From Mycetohabitans rhizoxinica HKI 454 (lineage in GTDB: Bacteria > Pseudomonadota > Gammaproteobacteria > Burkholderiales > Burkholderiaceae), in assembly GCF_000198775.1 (NCBI RefSeq), contig NC_014722.1, positions 2,084,469-2,097,342 of the forward strand: DNA of 12,874 bases, in the 5' to 3' direction. The notes beneath the pieces were generated by a model. The model ran no database searches, was not told the origin of the DNA, and saw only the letters and a program-made list of their open reading frames with translations. This document shows, one piece after another, positions 1 to 5,888 of the stretch (the first letter of the stretch is position 1; each line of letters begins with the position of its first letter). The position numbers and the translations under genes are program-made.

Positions 1-2
1 AT

Positions 3-791
3 TTGGCAGATGATGCTAGAACGTTGCAAGGCGCAGCCAATATTGCACGTGGAAACGCCTCGATTACACCGCAAGAAGCAACTAAAATTACTCATGCAGT
101 CGCCACCGATTCAGTCGAAGGAACGTACAAAACAGTTAAGGCAGCAGCGAGTGCCGCCATCGCCAGCGTCACCACCACGCCAGAAGGTGTCCAGCAAGTC
201 GCGGATGCAATGAGTAGCCGTATTTCGCATGATACGACTGCGGCCGCAGCCGGTTTAGGCGCTGCCAATGCTGCTGCGGCGGCAATCGGCATGATTCCCC
301 ATCCAGCCGCCAAAGTTGCATCTGCCGTCCTTAAAATTGGCGGAACGGCCGCAACGGGTGCGCAGCTTTCAGAAAAGATGCGTGAAGCATCGGGTAAGAC
401 AAGTGACAGCGCGACCGGAAAAGTGCTTGGGGAAGTGCTGCGCGAGAAAGCGACTAACAAGGCGCACAGCAATGCGGCGCCGGTGCCATCGACTTCGCTG
501 AATACCGCGACTCAACCGACGTCAATGGATTCGCATAGAGCAGCACTGTGTCATGCGATACAGGCACAGTCAACGACGCGACCGAAATTACCGGCAAGCG
601 TGACGCAGTCCGTAGAAAAATGGATGACTGAAAATTGGGCACCCGCTGAAACGCAAACTTCTGATAAAAACCAGTCTTTACAGGTCATACTGGAAGATCC
701 GCTTGCAGAAGCTTCGTCAGATGACGAAGAGACGACAGAAACGTTACAGGCGACGCACCAGCACAGTGTCGCGATGGAGCCAGGCATATGA
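3..791 (+). CDS. Ala-rich protein of unknown function, probably 5'-truncated by the window edge
   Basis: I do not recognise this protein. The frame is open from the first bases of the window. The nominal TTG at position 3 has no visible ribosome site, so the real start is probably upstream and only about 262 C-terminal residues are seen. It is rich in Ala, Thr and Ser. Residues about 79-120 form a hydrophobic Ala/Gly stretch (AAAAGLGAANAAAAAIGMIP and onward) that could insert in a membrane or pack as a glycine-zipper-like helix pair. A Ser/Thr/Pro-rich linker follows (about 155-175), then an acidic tail (EDPLAEASSDDEETTETL, about 231-248). No enzyme motif or signal peptide is visible. It ends 33 nt before the stop of the convergent AAA+ ATPase relic. 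GC falls toward its 3' end (by hand count 60% at 121-180, 45% at 661-720), as in the nearby hydrolase. It could be a secreted or structural protein of the accessory region; that is inference. Confidence 0.55.
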   Translation: MADDARTLQGAANIARGNASITPQEATKITHAVATDSVEGTYKTVKAAASAAIASVTTTPEGVQQVADAMSSRISHDTTAAAAGLGAANAAAAAIGMIPHPAAKVASAVLKIGGTAATGAQLSEKMREASGKTSDSATGKVLGEVLREKATNKAHSNAAPVPSTSLNTATQPTSMDSHRAALCHAIQAQSTTRPKLPASVTQSVEKWMTENWAPAETQTSDKNQSLQVILEDPLAEASSDDEETTETLQATHQHSVAMEPGI

Positions 792-824
792 CGTTGCGTG
801 CGCTGTAGGCCAAGCGCGGGCCGC

Positions 825-1323
825 TCAGGATGTCCCGAGCGTGCTAGCCAACACTTTGGCAGCCAGCGTCTTGCCGGTGCCCGAGGCGCCGTAAAAGAGC
901 GCACTGATGCCCATGGCAGTGCTAAGCTTGCGTGCAAAGCCGCGCTAGCACCGCCTCCCGATGGCGAATCGCGGCCCCCACTTCGCGTAGCTGGCGCTGC
1001 ACGTCGTCGCCTACCATCAGATCGTCCCAGTCTCGGCTGGGCGTAATGCGCTGCGCGAGGAAGCCGAACGCGCGTTGCGCGCGCAGCCCAAACGCCCGAC
1101 TTAAGTCCGATGCTTCAAGCACCGTATCGGCGCCGCGTTGCTGGCGGTAACTATCGGCCTCCTGCAAGGCGGGTGCCACTGCCTCCGGCGCCAGCCGAAA
1201 ACGCTGCACGAGTGTCTCGAGTTCAAGTGGGATGGCCGCCGGGCTGCACGAAACCAGTTGATCGTGCAACCATGCCACGTCCTGCGCTGTCCATTGGCCA
1301 GCCTTACAACCGTGTCGCTTGGG
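825..1323 (-). pseudogene. Fragment of AAA+ ATPase of an extracellular contractile injection system (Afp15-like), frameshifted and truncated
   Basis: Two minus-strand frames join into one recognisable AAA+ segment. The first (open from 1323, GTG available at 1278, stop at 922-924) has a helical part (LETLVQRFRLAPEAV), then FGFLAQRITPSRDWDDLMVG and a stretch ending in RHREAVLAR. This matches the linker before the P-loop in Afp15-type ATPases (pattern: QRI.P...WDDLVLP...L.QLRE...H). The second frame continues with GFARKLSTAMGISALFYGAS and then the Walker A motif GASGTGKT (890-867), ending at a TGA (825-827). A small indel near 939-947 separates the frames. Family proteins are several hundred residues. 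Here the N-terminal domain, Walker B, arginine finger and lid are all missing, so it cannot be a working ATPase. The hydrolase gene occupies the place where the N-terminus should be. Afp15 ATPases are known to act in late particle assembly. The AAA+ assignment is firm; the eCIS subtype is a good but unverified match. Confidence 0.78.
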
Positions 1324-2263
1324 TTATCGCGGTAAGCAGCCCTAAAACGGCTTTCGAATGGAGTTCGCTATGGGTGGCGTCCGCCACATGAAGCTCGGTA
1401 TCGGCCAACGAATTTTTTATCTTAGCCTTATTTAACCCCATTTTTTGGAAGAAATTGTCTTTAAATGGCGTGACAAAATCTAGGCCGCCTTTGGGGGCAA
1501 CGGTATCTTTGCCACCTGAAATATGAATATAATGTTCTACCGTTTCCCTGAGCTTCTCTGTCGGCGGTAAATGATCACCTCGGATGGGTGTGCCTAAGGT
1601 GACCAGTTGTTCAATATGACCTTGCGTCAGCTTAATCGCTTCAAAAGCGACATTGCCACCATGGCTATGGGCAATGACATTCGTGATGATACCGGCCCGT
1701 GTGTTTTCATCGATTTTCCTTGCAAGGGTTTGCGCCGCCTCAATGCGGGCAAGCCGATGATTTTTGCCACTCCATTGTAAAGCACTTACTTTCCCGCCAA
1801 ATTTTTCCCGGACAATATCGGCGTATTTTCCATTCGGACTGGTCCACCCTACTTCAGCCGCGGTGGCGTTGAACGTGCCATGAACCAAAATGGTTTCAAT
1901 GCCATTGTTTGATTGCTCGGACGACCCGATAAAATTGGGTGGGCGATTAAGATAGGGCATTTTGCGCAAGAAATTCAATAAGCCATAAGTCATTTGCTCC
2001 TGTGTGGCTTCCGAGACGGCTTCTTTTTTGTCCTTGGGAATACTTTTATCGTGGCCTATCTCAAGATTGGTGGTATGAATCTCTTGCGATCCATTGTACA
2101 AGCGTTTCGAAATGGCTTCCGCTCCTTTGAATGGCCTCTCTGGATCGATATCCAGCCAGCTGACCAGTCTGGCAGATGAATCCAGCTCATCTTGGCTGGG
2201 TTCAACCTGCGCTCGCCTTGCCTTTCTCTGTTGGCCGGACTGGATCTCATAAGCCTTTCTCAT
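1304..2263 (-). CDS. Alpha/beta hydrolase, lipase-like serine esterase; candidate effector or cargo
   Basis: An apparently intact gene of about 319 residues. The open frame begins at a TTG (2278), but ATG at 2263 or 2266 is preferred because GAGG (2273-2270) lies 6 or 3 nt upstream. From 2278 numbering, residues 1-125 are polar with no signal peptide. An alpha/beta-hydrolase core follows: ETILVHGTFN (oxyanion-hole HG, 133-134), ALQWSGKN (167-173), nucleophile elbow VIAHSHGGN with Ser205, strand VTLGTPI, acid candidate Asp258 (HISGGKD) and His303 (ADATHSE). The elbow reads A-x-S-x-G rather than G-x-S-x-G, which occurs in DUF676/PGAP1-like lipase relatives. Expected chemistry is ester or lipid hydrolysis; the substrate is unknown. 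It lies between the tape-measure and ATPase relics, on their strand, and is clearly lower in GC (about 45% in lines 1381-1440 and 1921-1980, against 60-67% in two nuo lines). The absence of disruption among decayed neighbours suggests later arrival or selection. A toxin or cargo role is inference. Confidence 0.85.
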   Translation of the reverse strand: MRKAYEIQSGQQRKARRAQVEPSQDELDSSARLVSWLDIDPERPFKGAEAISKRLYNGSQEIHTTNLEIGHDKSIPKDKKEAVSEATQEQMTYGLLNFLRKMPYLNRPPNFIGSSEQSNNGIETILVHGTFNATAAEVGWTSPNGKYADIVREKFGGKVSALQWSGKNHRLARIEAAQTLARKIDENTRAGIITNVIAHSHGGNVAFEAIKLTQGHIEQLVTLGTPIRGDHLPPTEKLRETVEHYIHISGGKDTVAPKGGLDFVTPFKDNFFQKMGLNKAKIKNSLADTELHVADATHSELHSKAVLGLLTAITQATRL

Positions 2264-2326
2264 CATCCACCTCGTCAATGCAATGATTTTGCGCTAGATT
2301 GACGTAGCAACACATCACATAACAGC

Positions 2327-2355
2327 TGTATATCATCGGTTCGCCTCTGACACAA
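2327..2355 (-). promoter_or_regulatory. Possible sigma70-type promoter of the hydrolase gene
   Basis: Reading the minus strand, TTGTGT (2355-2350) is followed after 17 nt by TATACA (2332-2327), about 60 nt before the hydrolase ATG. The -10 matches the consensus in 4 of 6 positions and the -35 in 3 of 6, so support is modest. A 6-bp inverted repeat, ATCGGT...ACCGAT, spans the -35 and most of the spacer and could be an operator. The surrounding 2279-2398 stretch contains no other feature I can support. Confidence 0.3.
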
Positions 2356-2398
2356 TACCGATTTGTCGTGCACGAGATCGCTTCAAGTCTCTGCGCAT

Positions 2399-2989
2399 CT
2401 AGTAGTGGGGCGTCGGGAGCAAGTGCAGCTGCGTGTCCGCTTCATCGACGATCAGTGCGTAGCCGGCAAGCGTCGCGCTTGATGTCCAGTGCTGTAGGAT
2501 TGCGCGGATGCAAATATTGTCGTCTGCCGTCACCACGCCCGAGAGCGTCACTCGCAAATGCTGCCAGGGCCACTGCATCAGCAGCCAGTCGCTGGCGTCG
2601 CGGGCTAGCTCGAGCTGCCAGGTGCTGCGCTCGCACCGCAATACGCCTGTGCGTTGCAAGAACAGCGTGCGCACGTCCGTGATGCTTAAGTGCTGCCAAC
2701 CAGGCAAACGAGCGGGTAAGGCCGCCAGCCACGTGGCGACTGTCGCCTGTTGCGGTGACGTGAGTCCGGGCGCTGCTACACGAGGGAGTACCCCGGGCGG
2801 CAACGCGCACAGCAGCCACAGCAGCCACGAGTCGAGCACCAGGTCGGCGTCTTCCCCAATCAATGTTTACAAGGCTAACACCGCCTGGTAACCGCTTGCC
2901 GGCTCGCGCGAGCGCAACTCGATACCCTGTTGTTCCAGCAGGCTGGGCAGCAACGGCCAAAGTAAAACGATCCCGTCATTGGGAATCGG
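2399..2989 (-). pseudogene. C-terminal remnant of a contractile injection system tape-measure protein (Afp14-like) with an internal stop
   Basis: The minus-strand frame reads PIPNDGIVLLWPLLPSLLEQ, then QAVLAL, a TAA (2869-2867), TLIGEDADLVLDSWLLWLLC, and later FLQRTGVLRCERSTWQLELA and DWLLMQWPW. These match, in order, the landmarks of eCIS tape-measure proteins as I know them: an N-A-G-[IL]-VLLWPFLP block, an AV.LLQ.L..GE...L.L..LLCGLP block, and a C-terminal FLQR.G.L....W.L.vE...D.LL..lPW block. The tape measure sets the length of the contractile tube. The frame is continuous across the TAA, so one substitution (for example CAA to TAA) would explain the interruption. The N-terminal part is missing and is replaced near 2990-3005 by the IS3 remnant. 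The last 45 or so residues after the PW block do not follow the usual ending (LPWM..l.v.W), so the extreme C-terminus may also be altered. Family identity comes from motif recall, not a search. Confidence 0.65.
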
Positions 2990-3002
2990 CCACGGCGCGG
3001 CC

Positions 3003-3119
3003 GAGCGAGCCACTGGTAGAGCTGAAGGCGCTGCATGCCAACACCGGCCAGTTGACCCTGGAAATGATTTTTTAAAAGGCGCGCTCACCAAGGCGGGATG
3101 GCTGAGTGCAAAGCGATGA
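3003..3119 (+). pseudogene. IS3-family OrfA C-terminal fragment, frameshifted
   Basis: The frame reads PLVELKALHANTGQLTLE and then stops (TAA 3073-3075). After a one-base shift it continues DFLKGALTKAGWLSAKR to a TGA at 3117-3119. Together these give the typical OrfA ending (pattern KIGQLTLENDFLEGALTKAGLLSAK). The loss of a single A around 3061-3066 (GAAAAT to GAAAT) explains the shift. The helix-turn-helix part of OrfA is absent. Confidence 0.7.
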
Positions 3120-3362
3120 TCGAGCGTGCGCATGCACTGCCGGTTTCGCAGCAGACCCGGCTCGTCGGCATTGCGAGATCGAGCGCGTCTTACCGGCCGC
3201 GGCCGACGCGCAAGGCCGATCAGTTGCTGATGCGACGGATCGACGAACTGCACATGGCGTTTCCGTTTGCCAGAGCACGCCTGCGCGCGCCGCGAGGGAC
3301 ATGAGATCGGCCGTCAGCGCGTGCGCACGCTGATGGGGTGCATGGGCGTCGAGGCGCTGTAC
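3098..3362 (+). pseudogene. IS3-family transposase OrfB N-terminal fragment, frameshifted and truncated
   Basis: It starts at ATG 3098, overlapping orfA, and reads MAECKAMIERAHALPVSQQT, then ARSSASYRPRP and LMRRIDELHMAFPFARAR. This is the HTH_21-type N-terminus of IS3-family OrfB (pattern: AKAMIDR.HALPV.RQ..LLGISRSSVYYRPRP...LMRRIDELH...PFAGARMLRDLL). Near 3275-3290 several bases are missing relative to the expected MLRDLL segment, and the sense frame moves to RREGHEIGRQRVRTLMGCMG up to VEALYW (about 3362). All of the rve/DDE integrase core is lost. Confidence 0.78.
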
Positions 3363-3450
3363 TGGGCATTGGCCATGGCGGATCATTCTAGCGCGATTGC
3401 ACGTACCTTCCATGGCCAACTCGGCGCGGCTTCGACCAGCCACGCCGGCA
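3363..3450. other. Short spacer between IS remnant and Nudix gene, no recognisable content
   Basis: About 88 nt with no gene, hairpin plus U-tract or repeat that I can support. No terminator is visible behind the Nudix stop codon, so how transcription of the long nuo-Nudix unit ends is unclear from the sequence. The right-hand breakpoint of the accessory region falls here or just inside the Nudix 3' end. Confidence 0.5.
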
Positions 3451-4041
3451 TCAGACTACCTGCGCGGTATTTGCCGACCAAACACCAGACAAGATTTTCT
3501 CAAGCCAGAACGCGCCAATAATCGTCTTGACGTCGCTCACCTCCCCGCGCCGAATCCACTCGTGCAAGATGGCCGGTTCGACGACGATCGTCTCCAGAAA
3601 CTCACCATCGTCCAGCGCACGCTCACCTTCAGTCAGACCACGCGCCAAATACAGGTCGATAAATTCGGTCGAATACGAAATGACCGGGTGGATACGAGTC
3701 AGGTAGACAAACTCGTTCGCACGATAGCCAGTTTCCTCGCGCAACTCGCGTTGAGCGCACGCGAGCGCCCCTTCCTGTGGATCGAGCTTGCCGGCCGGGA
3801 ACTCAACCATCACACGGCCAACCGGGTAACGATACTGGCGCTCCATCAGCACGCGACCGTCATCGAGCAGCGGCAATACCATCACCGCACCGGGATGCTC
3901 GACAAACTCGCGCGTGGCCGTCTTGCCGTCTGGCAGTCGTACGGTGTCACGCTTGAGCGTCAGGAAATGGCCGTCATATAGGGTCTGGCCGTCGAGCCGG
4001 GTCTCGACCAGATGGGCGTCGTCGCTTGGAATGCGTGTCAT
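3451..4041 (-). CDS. Nudix hydrolase, ADP-ribose pyrophosphatase-like
   Basis: A cytosolic protein of 196 residues, in the usual size range for NudF-type ADP-ribose pyrophosphatases, which split ADP-ribose into AMP and ribose 5-phosphate. The Nudix box is perfect: G84, E90, R98-E99-L100, E102-E103, G105-Y106 in GX5EX7REUXEEXGU. Residues around 48-82 (VEHPGAVMVLPLL, ERQYRYPVG, VEFPAGKLD) are typical of the ADP-ribose branch. The ATG at 4041 has AAGGCG 5 nt upstream. It follows the DUF2818 gene by 27 nt and probably sits in the nuo transcript. A link to turnover of NAD(H) breakdown products beside the NADH-using complex is attractive but is inference. The last residues (LSGVWSANTAQVV) lie next to the IS-remnant region and could have been altered by rearrangement. 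The precise substrate could be another nucleoside diphosphate derivative. Confidence 0.92.
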   Translation of the reverse strand: MTRIPSDDAHLVETRLDGQTLYDGHFLTLKRDTVRLPDGKTATREFVEHPGAVMVLPLLDDGRVLMERQYRYPVGRVMVEFPAGKLDPQEGALACAQRELREETGYRANEFVYLTRIHPVISYSTEFIDLYLARGLTEGERALDDGEFLETIVVEPAILHEWIRRGEVSDVKTIIGAFWLEKILSGVWSANTAQVV

Positions 4042-4068
4042 GTCGCGCCTTTTTGAGCGGTCGCCGAT

Positions 4069-4383
4069 TCACGCGGCGCGCCGCTTGACGAGATACTGGT
4101 AAACGAAGCCGGGAAACGCAAGCACCACAAACAGGCTAAACGTCACCGCGTAAAACTGCCACCCTTGCTCGAAGCGATTGCCGGCCCGTGCCTCGAGCGC
4201 AAAACCGAGCAGCCCCGTGGCAAAGTAAAGCGCGATCAACTCGGCGATCCGCCACCAGGCGCTCTTGCGTGCGCCCGGCGCGGCACCGGGTACCGGCAGT
4301 ATTGCCAGTAACCGCTGGTTGACGAACGGCAGGTTCGCGCCGAGCAGCGCGACCAGGACGATAAACCAGCCAGCGGGCGACAT
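4069..4383 (-). CDS. DUF2818 family membrane protein
   Basis: A small inner-membrane protein of 104 residues with about three hydrophobic segments (roughly 5-28, 46-63 and 77-96) and a basic C-terminus (VKRRAA). Length, position and sequence (PAGWFIVLVALLGANLPFVN, then AELIALYFATGLLGFALE and FPGFVYQYLVKRR) fit DUF2818, a family typically found behind nuoN in betaproteobacteria. Its start lies 14 nt after the nuoN stop, and no strong Shine-Dalgarno is visible, so translation is probably coupled. The function is not established. A role in assembly or stability of the complex I membrane arm is an inference from position only. Confidence 0.88.
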   Translation of the reverse strand: MSPAGWFIVLVALLGANLPFVNQRLLAILPVPGAAPGARKSAWWRIAELIALYFATGLLGFALEARAGNRFEQGWQFYAVTFSLFVVLAFPGFVYQYLVKRRAA

Positions 4384-4397
4384 CGTGACAGCCGTCG

Positions 4398-5870
4398 TTA
4401 CAGCGACAGCGTCTGGCGCACCGCCTGCAGGCAGCTCGACATCAGCGGTCCGGGAACGATGCCCAGCAGCAGCACCGCGAGACCGTTAAGCGCGAGCAGT
4501 GCGCGATTGCCACCATAGGTAGTGATCGGCGTCGCGTCAACTGGCTCGTCGAAGTACATCAGTTTGACGATGCGCAGATAGTAGAACGCCCCGAACAGCG
4601 ACGTGACGACCGCGAGCACCGCCAGCCACGTCAGGTTCGCATTCACCGCGGCCTCGAGTACCGCGAATTTCGCATAAAAGCCGACCGTCGGCGGGATGCC
4701 CGCCAACGAGAACATCATCAACAACATCACGAACGCGAACACTGGACTGCGCTTGTTCAAGCCCTTGAAGTCATCCAGCGTGTCGGCCTCGAAATCGCGG
4801 CGCGCAAGCAGCATCACGATACCGAACGAGCCCAGTGTCGTCAGCAGATACGTGATGCTGTAAAACACCGCGGATCCGTATGCGCTCGCCGCACCACTCG
4901 CCTTGCCATCGACAACGCCGGACAGCAGGCCGAGCAGCACGAAGCCCATATTCGAGATCGCCGAGTAAGCGAGCATCCGCTTCACGTTGCGTTGCACGAT
5001 ACCGGTGATATTGCCCACGATCAACGACAGCGCGGCCAGAATCACCAGCATCGTCTGCCAATCGACCGCCAGCGGCAACATCCCCATCACCAAGAAGCGC
5101 AGCCCCCACGCGAAGGCCGCGACTTTCGGGCCGCCGCCAGTGAGCAACGTCATCGCGGTCGGCGCGCCATGATAAACGTCAGGTACCCACATGTGGAACG
5201 GCACGGCCCCCATCTTAAACGCGATGCCGGCAACGATAAAAATCACACCGAACAGCAACACGGCATAGTTGATGCGACCCGACGCGATCGCGGTGAACAC
5301 GTCATGCAGCTCGAGCGAGCCGGTCGCGCCGTACATCATCGAGATGCCGTATAGCAGGAAGCCAGACGCCAGCGCCCCGAGCACGTAGTACTTCATCGCC
5401 GCTTCGTTGGACTGCGGCACGTCACGACGCAGCGCGATGATCGCGTACAACGATAGGGACATCAGTTCCAATCCCAGATACAGCGTCAGAAAATTGTTGC
5501 CTGACACCATCACCAGCTGTCCAAGCAGCGAGAACAGCGCCAGCAGATAGAAGTCGCCGCGGAACAGGTCACGTTCCTCGAGGTACTTGCGCGAATAGAT
5601 CAGCGACACCGCAAAGCCAAGCGAGATGAACGACTTCATCAGGCTCGCGAACGGGTCGACCACATACATGTTCGAGAAGTAGTAGTGCGAATGCGGATCG
5701 TTCGCGATCACCGCATACCAAAGCGCGGCGATCAAGCCGGACGCGACCGCGATCACATAGGTCAGGCCACGGCCCTTCTTGCCGGTGATGATGTCGTTTA
5801 GCCATGCGACGACAGTGACGATCATCAGGAATGCGTCGGGCAACAGGGCACTGAGAGGAGCGTTTTGCAT
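4398..5870 (-). CDS. nuoN: NADH-quinone oxidoreductase subunit N (NuoN)
   Basis: A 490-residue, strongly hydrophobic antiporter-like subunit of the complex I membrane arm, the usual length. It is expected to form one of the proton channels. Visible family marks are the helix with Glu135 (NFLTLYLGLELMSLSLYAII), the MKYYVLGALASG block (159-170) and Lys219 in FKMGAVPFHMWVPDVYHGAP, the broken-helix region carrying the channel lysine. The ATG at 5870 begins 18 nt after the nuoM stop. A GGGAGG lies about 12 nt before the ATG, rather far for a ribosome site. The gene is intact. A 310-codon open frame on the opposite strand nearby is a by-product of GC-rich codon use. Confidence 0.98.
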   Translation of the reverse strand: MQNAPLSALLPDAFLMIVTVVAWLNDIITGKKGRGLTYVIAVASGLIAALWYAVIANDPHSHYYFSNMYVVDPFASLMKSFISLGFAVSLIYSRKYLEERDLFRGDFYLLALFSLLGQLVMVSGNNFLTLYLGLELMSLSLYAIIALRRDVPQSNEAAMKYYVLGALASGFLLYGISMMYGATGSLELHDVFTAIASGRINYAVLLFGVIFIVAGIAFKMGAVPFHMWVPDVYHGAPTAMTLLTGGGPKVAAFAWGLRFLVMGMLPLAVDWQTMLVILAALSLIVGNITGIVQRNVKRMLAYSAISNMGFVLLGLLSGVVDGKASGAASAYGSAVFYSITYLLTTLGSFGIVMLLARRDFEADTLDDFKGLNKRSPVFAFVMLLMMFSLAGIPPTVGFYAKFAVLEAAVNANLTWLAVLAVVTSLFGAFYYLRIVKLMYFDEPVDATPITTYGGNRALLALNGLAVLLLGIVPGPLMSSCLQAVRQTLSL

Positions 5871-5888
5871 AGTGTTGTCAATCCTCCC

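Larger units (their letters stand above)
3001..3362 (+). mobile_element. Remnant of an IS3-family insertion sequence
   Basis: This short plus-strand remnant carries the end of an IS3-family orfA and the start of orfB, in the usual overlapping arrangement, both frameshifted. No terminal inverted repeats or target duplication could be identified, and the catalytic DDE domain is missing, so the element cannot move. It separates the tape-measure relic (left junction about 2990-3005) from the 3' end of the Nudix gene. The boundaries are set by where protein similarity fades, so they are approximate. Confidence 0.75.

Noticed and set aside
551..937. 128-codon minus-strand frame across the Walker A region
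   Set aside because: The Walker A motif is read in a different minus-strand frame; this one is a shadow of that relic and of the 3-791 gene.
825..1323. Type VI secretion ClpV as an alternative for the AAA+ fragment
   Set aside because: The segment before the P-loop (QRI.P...WDDL, then HR and GF..KLS) fits Afp15-type ATPases and not the ClpB/ClpV D1 or D2 layout.
3397..3981. 194-codon plus-strand frame over the Nudix gene
   Set aside because: It is antisense to a gene with a perfect Nudix box; the encoded sequence shows no recognisable motif.
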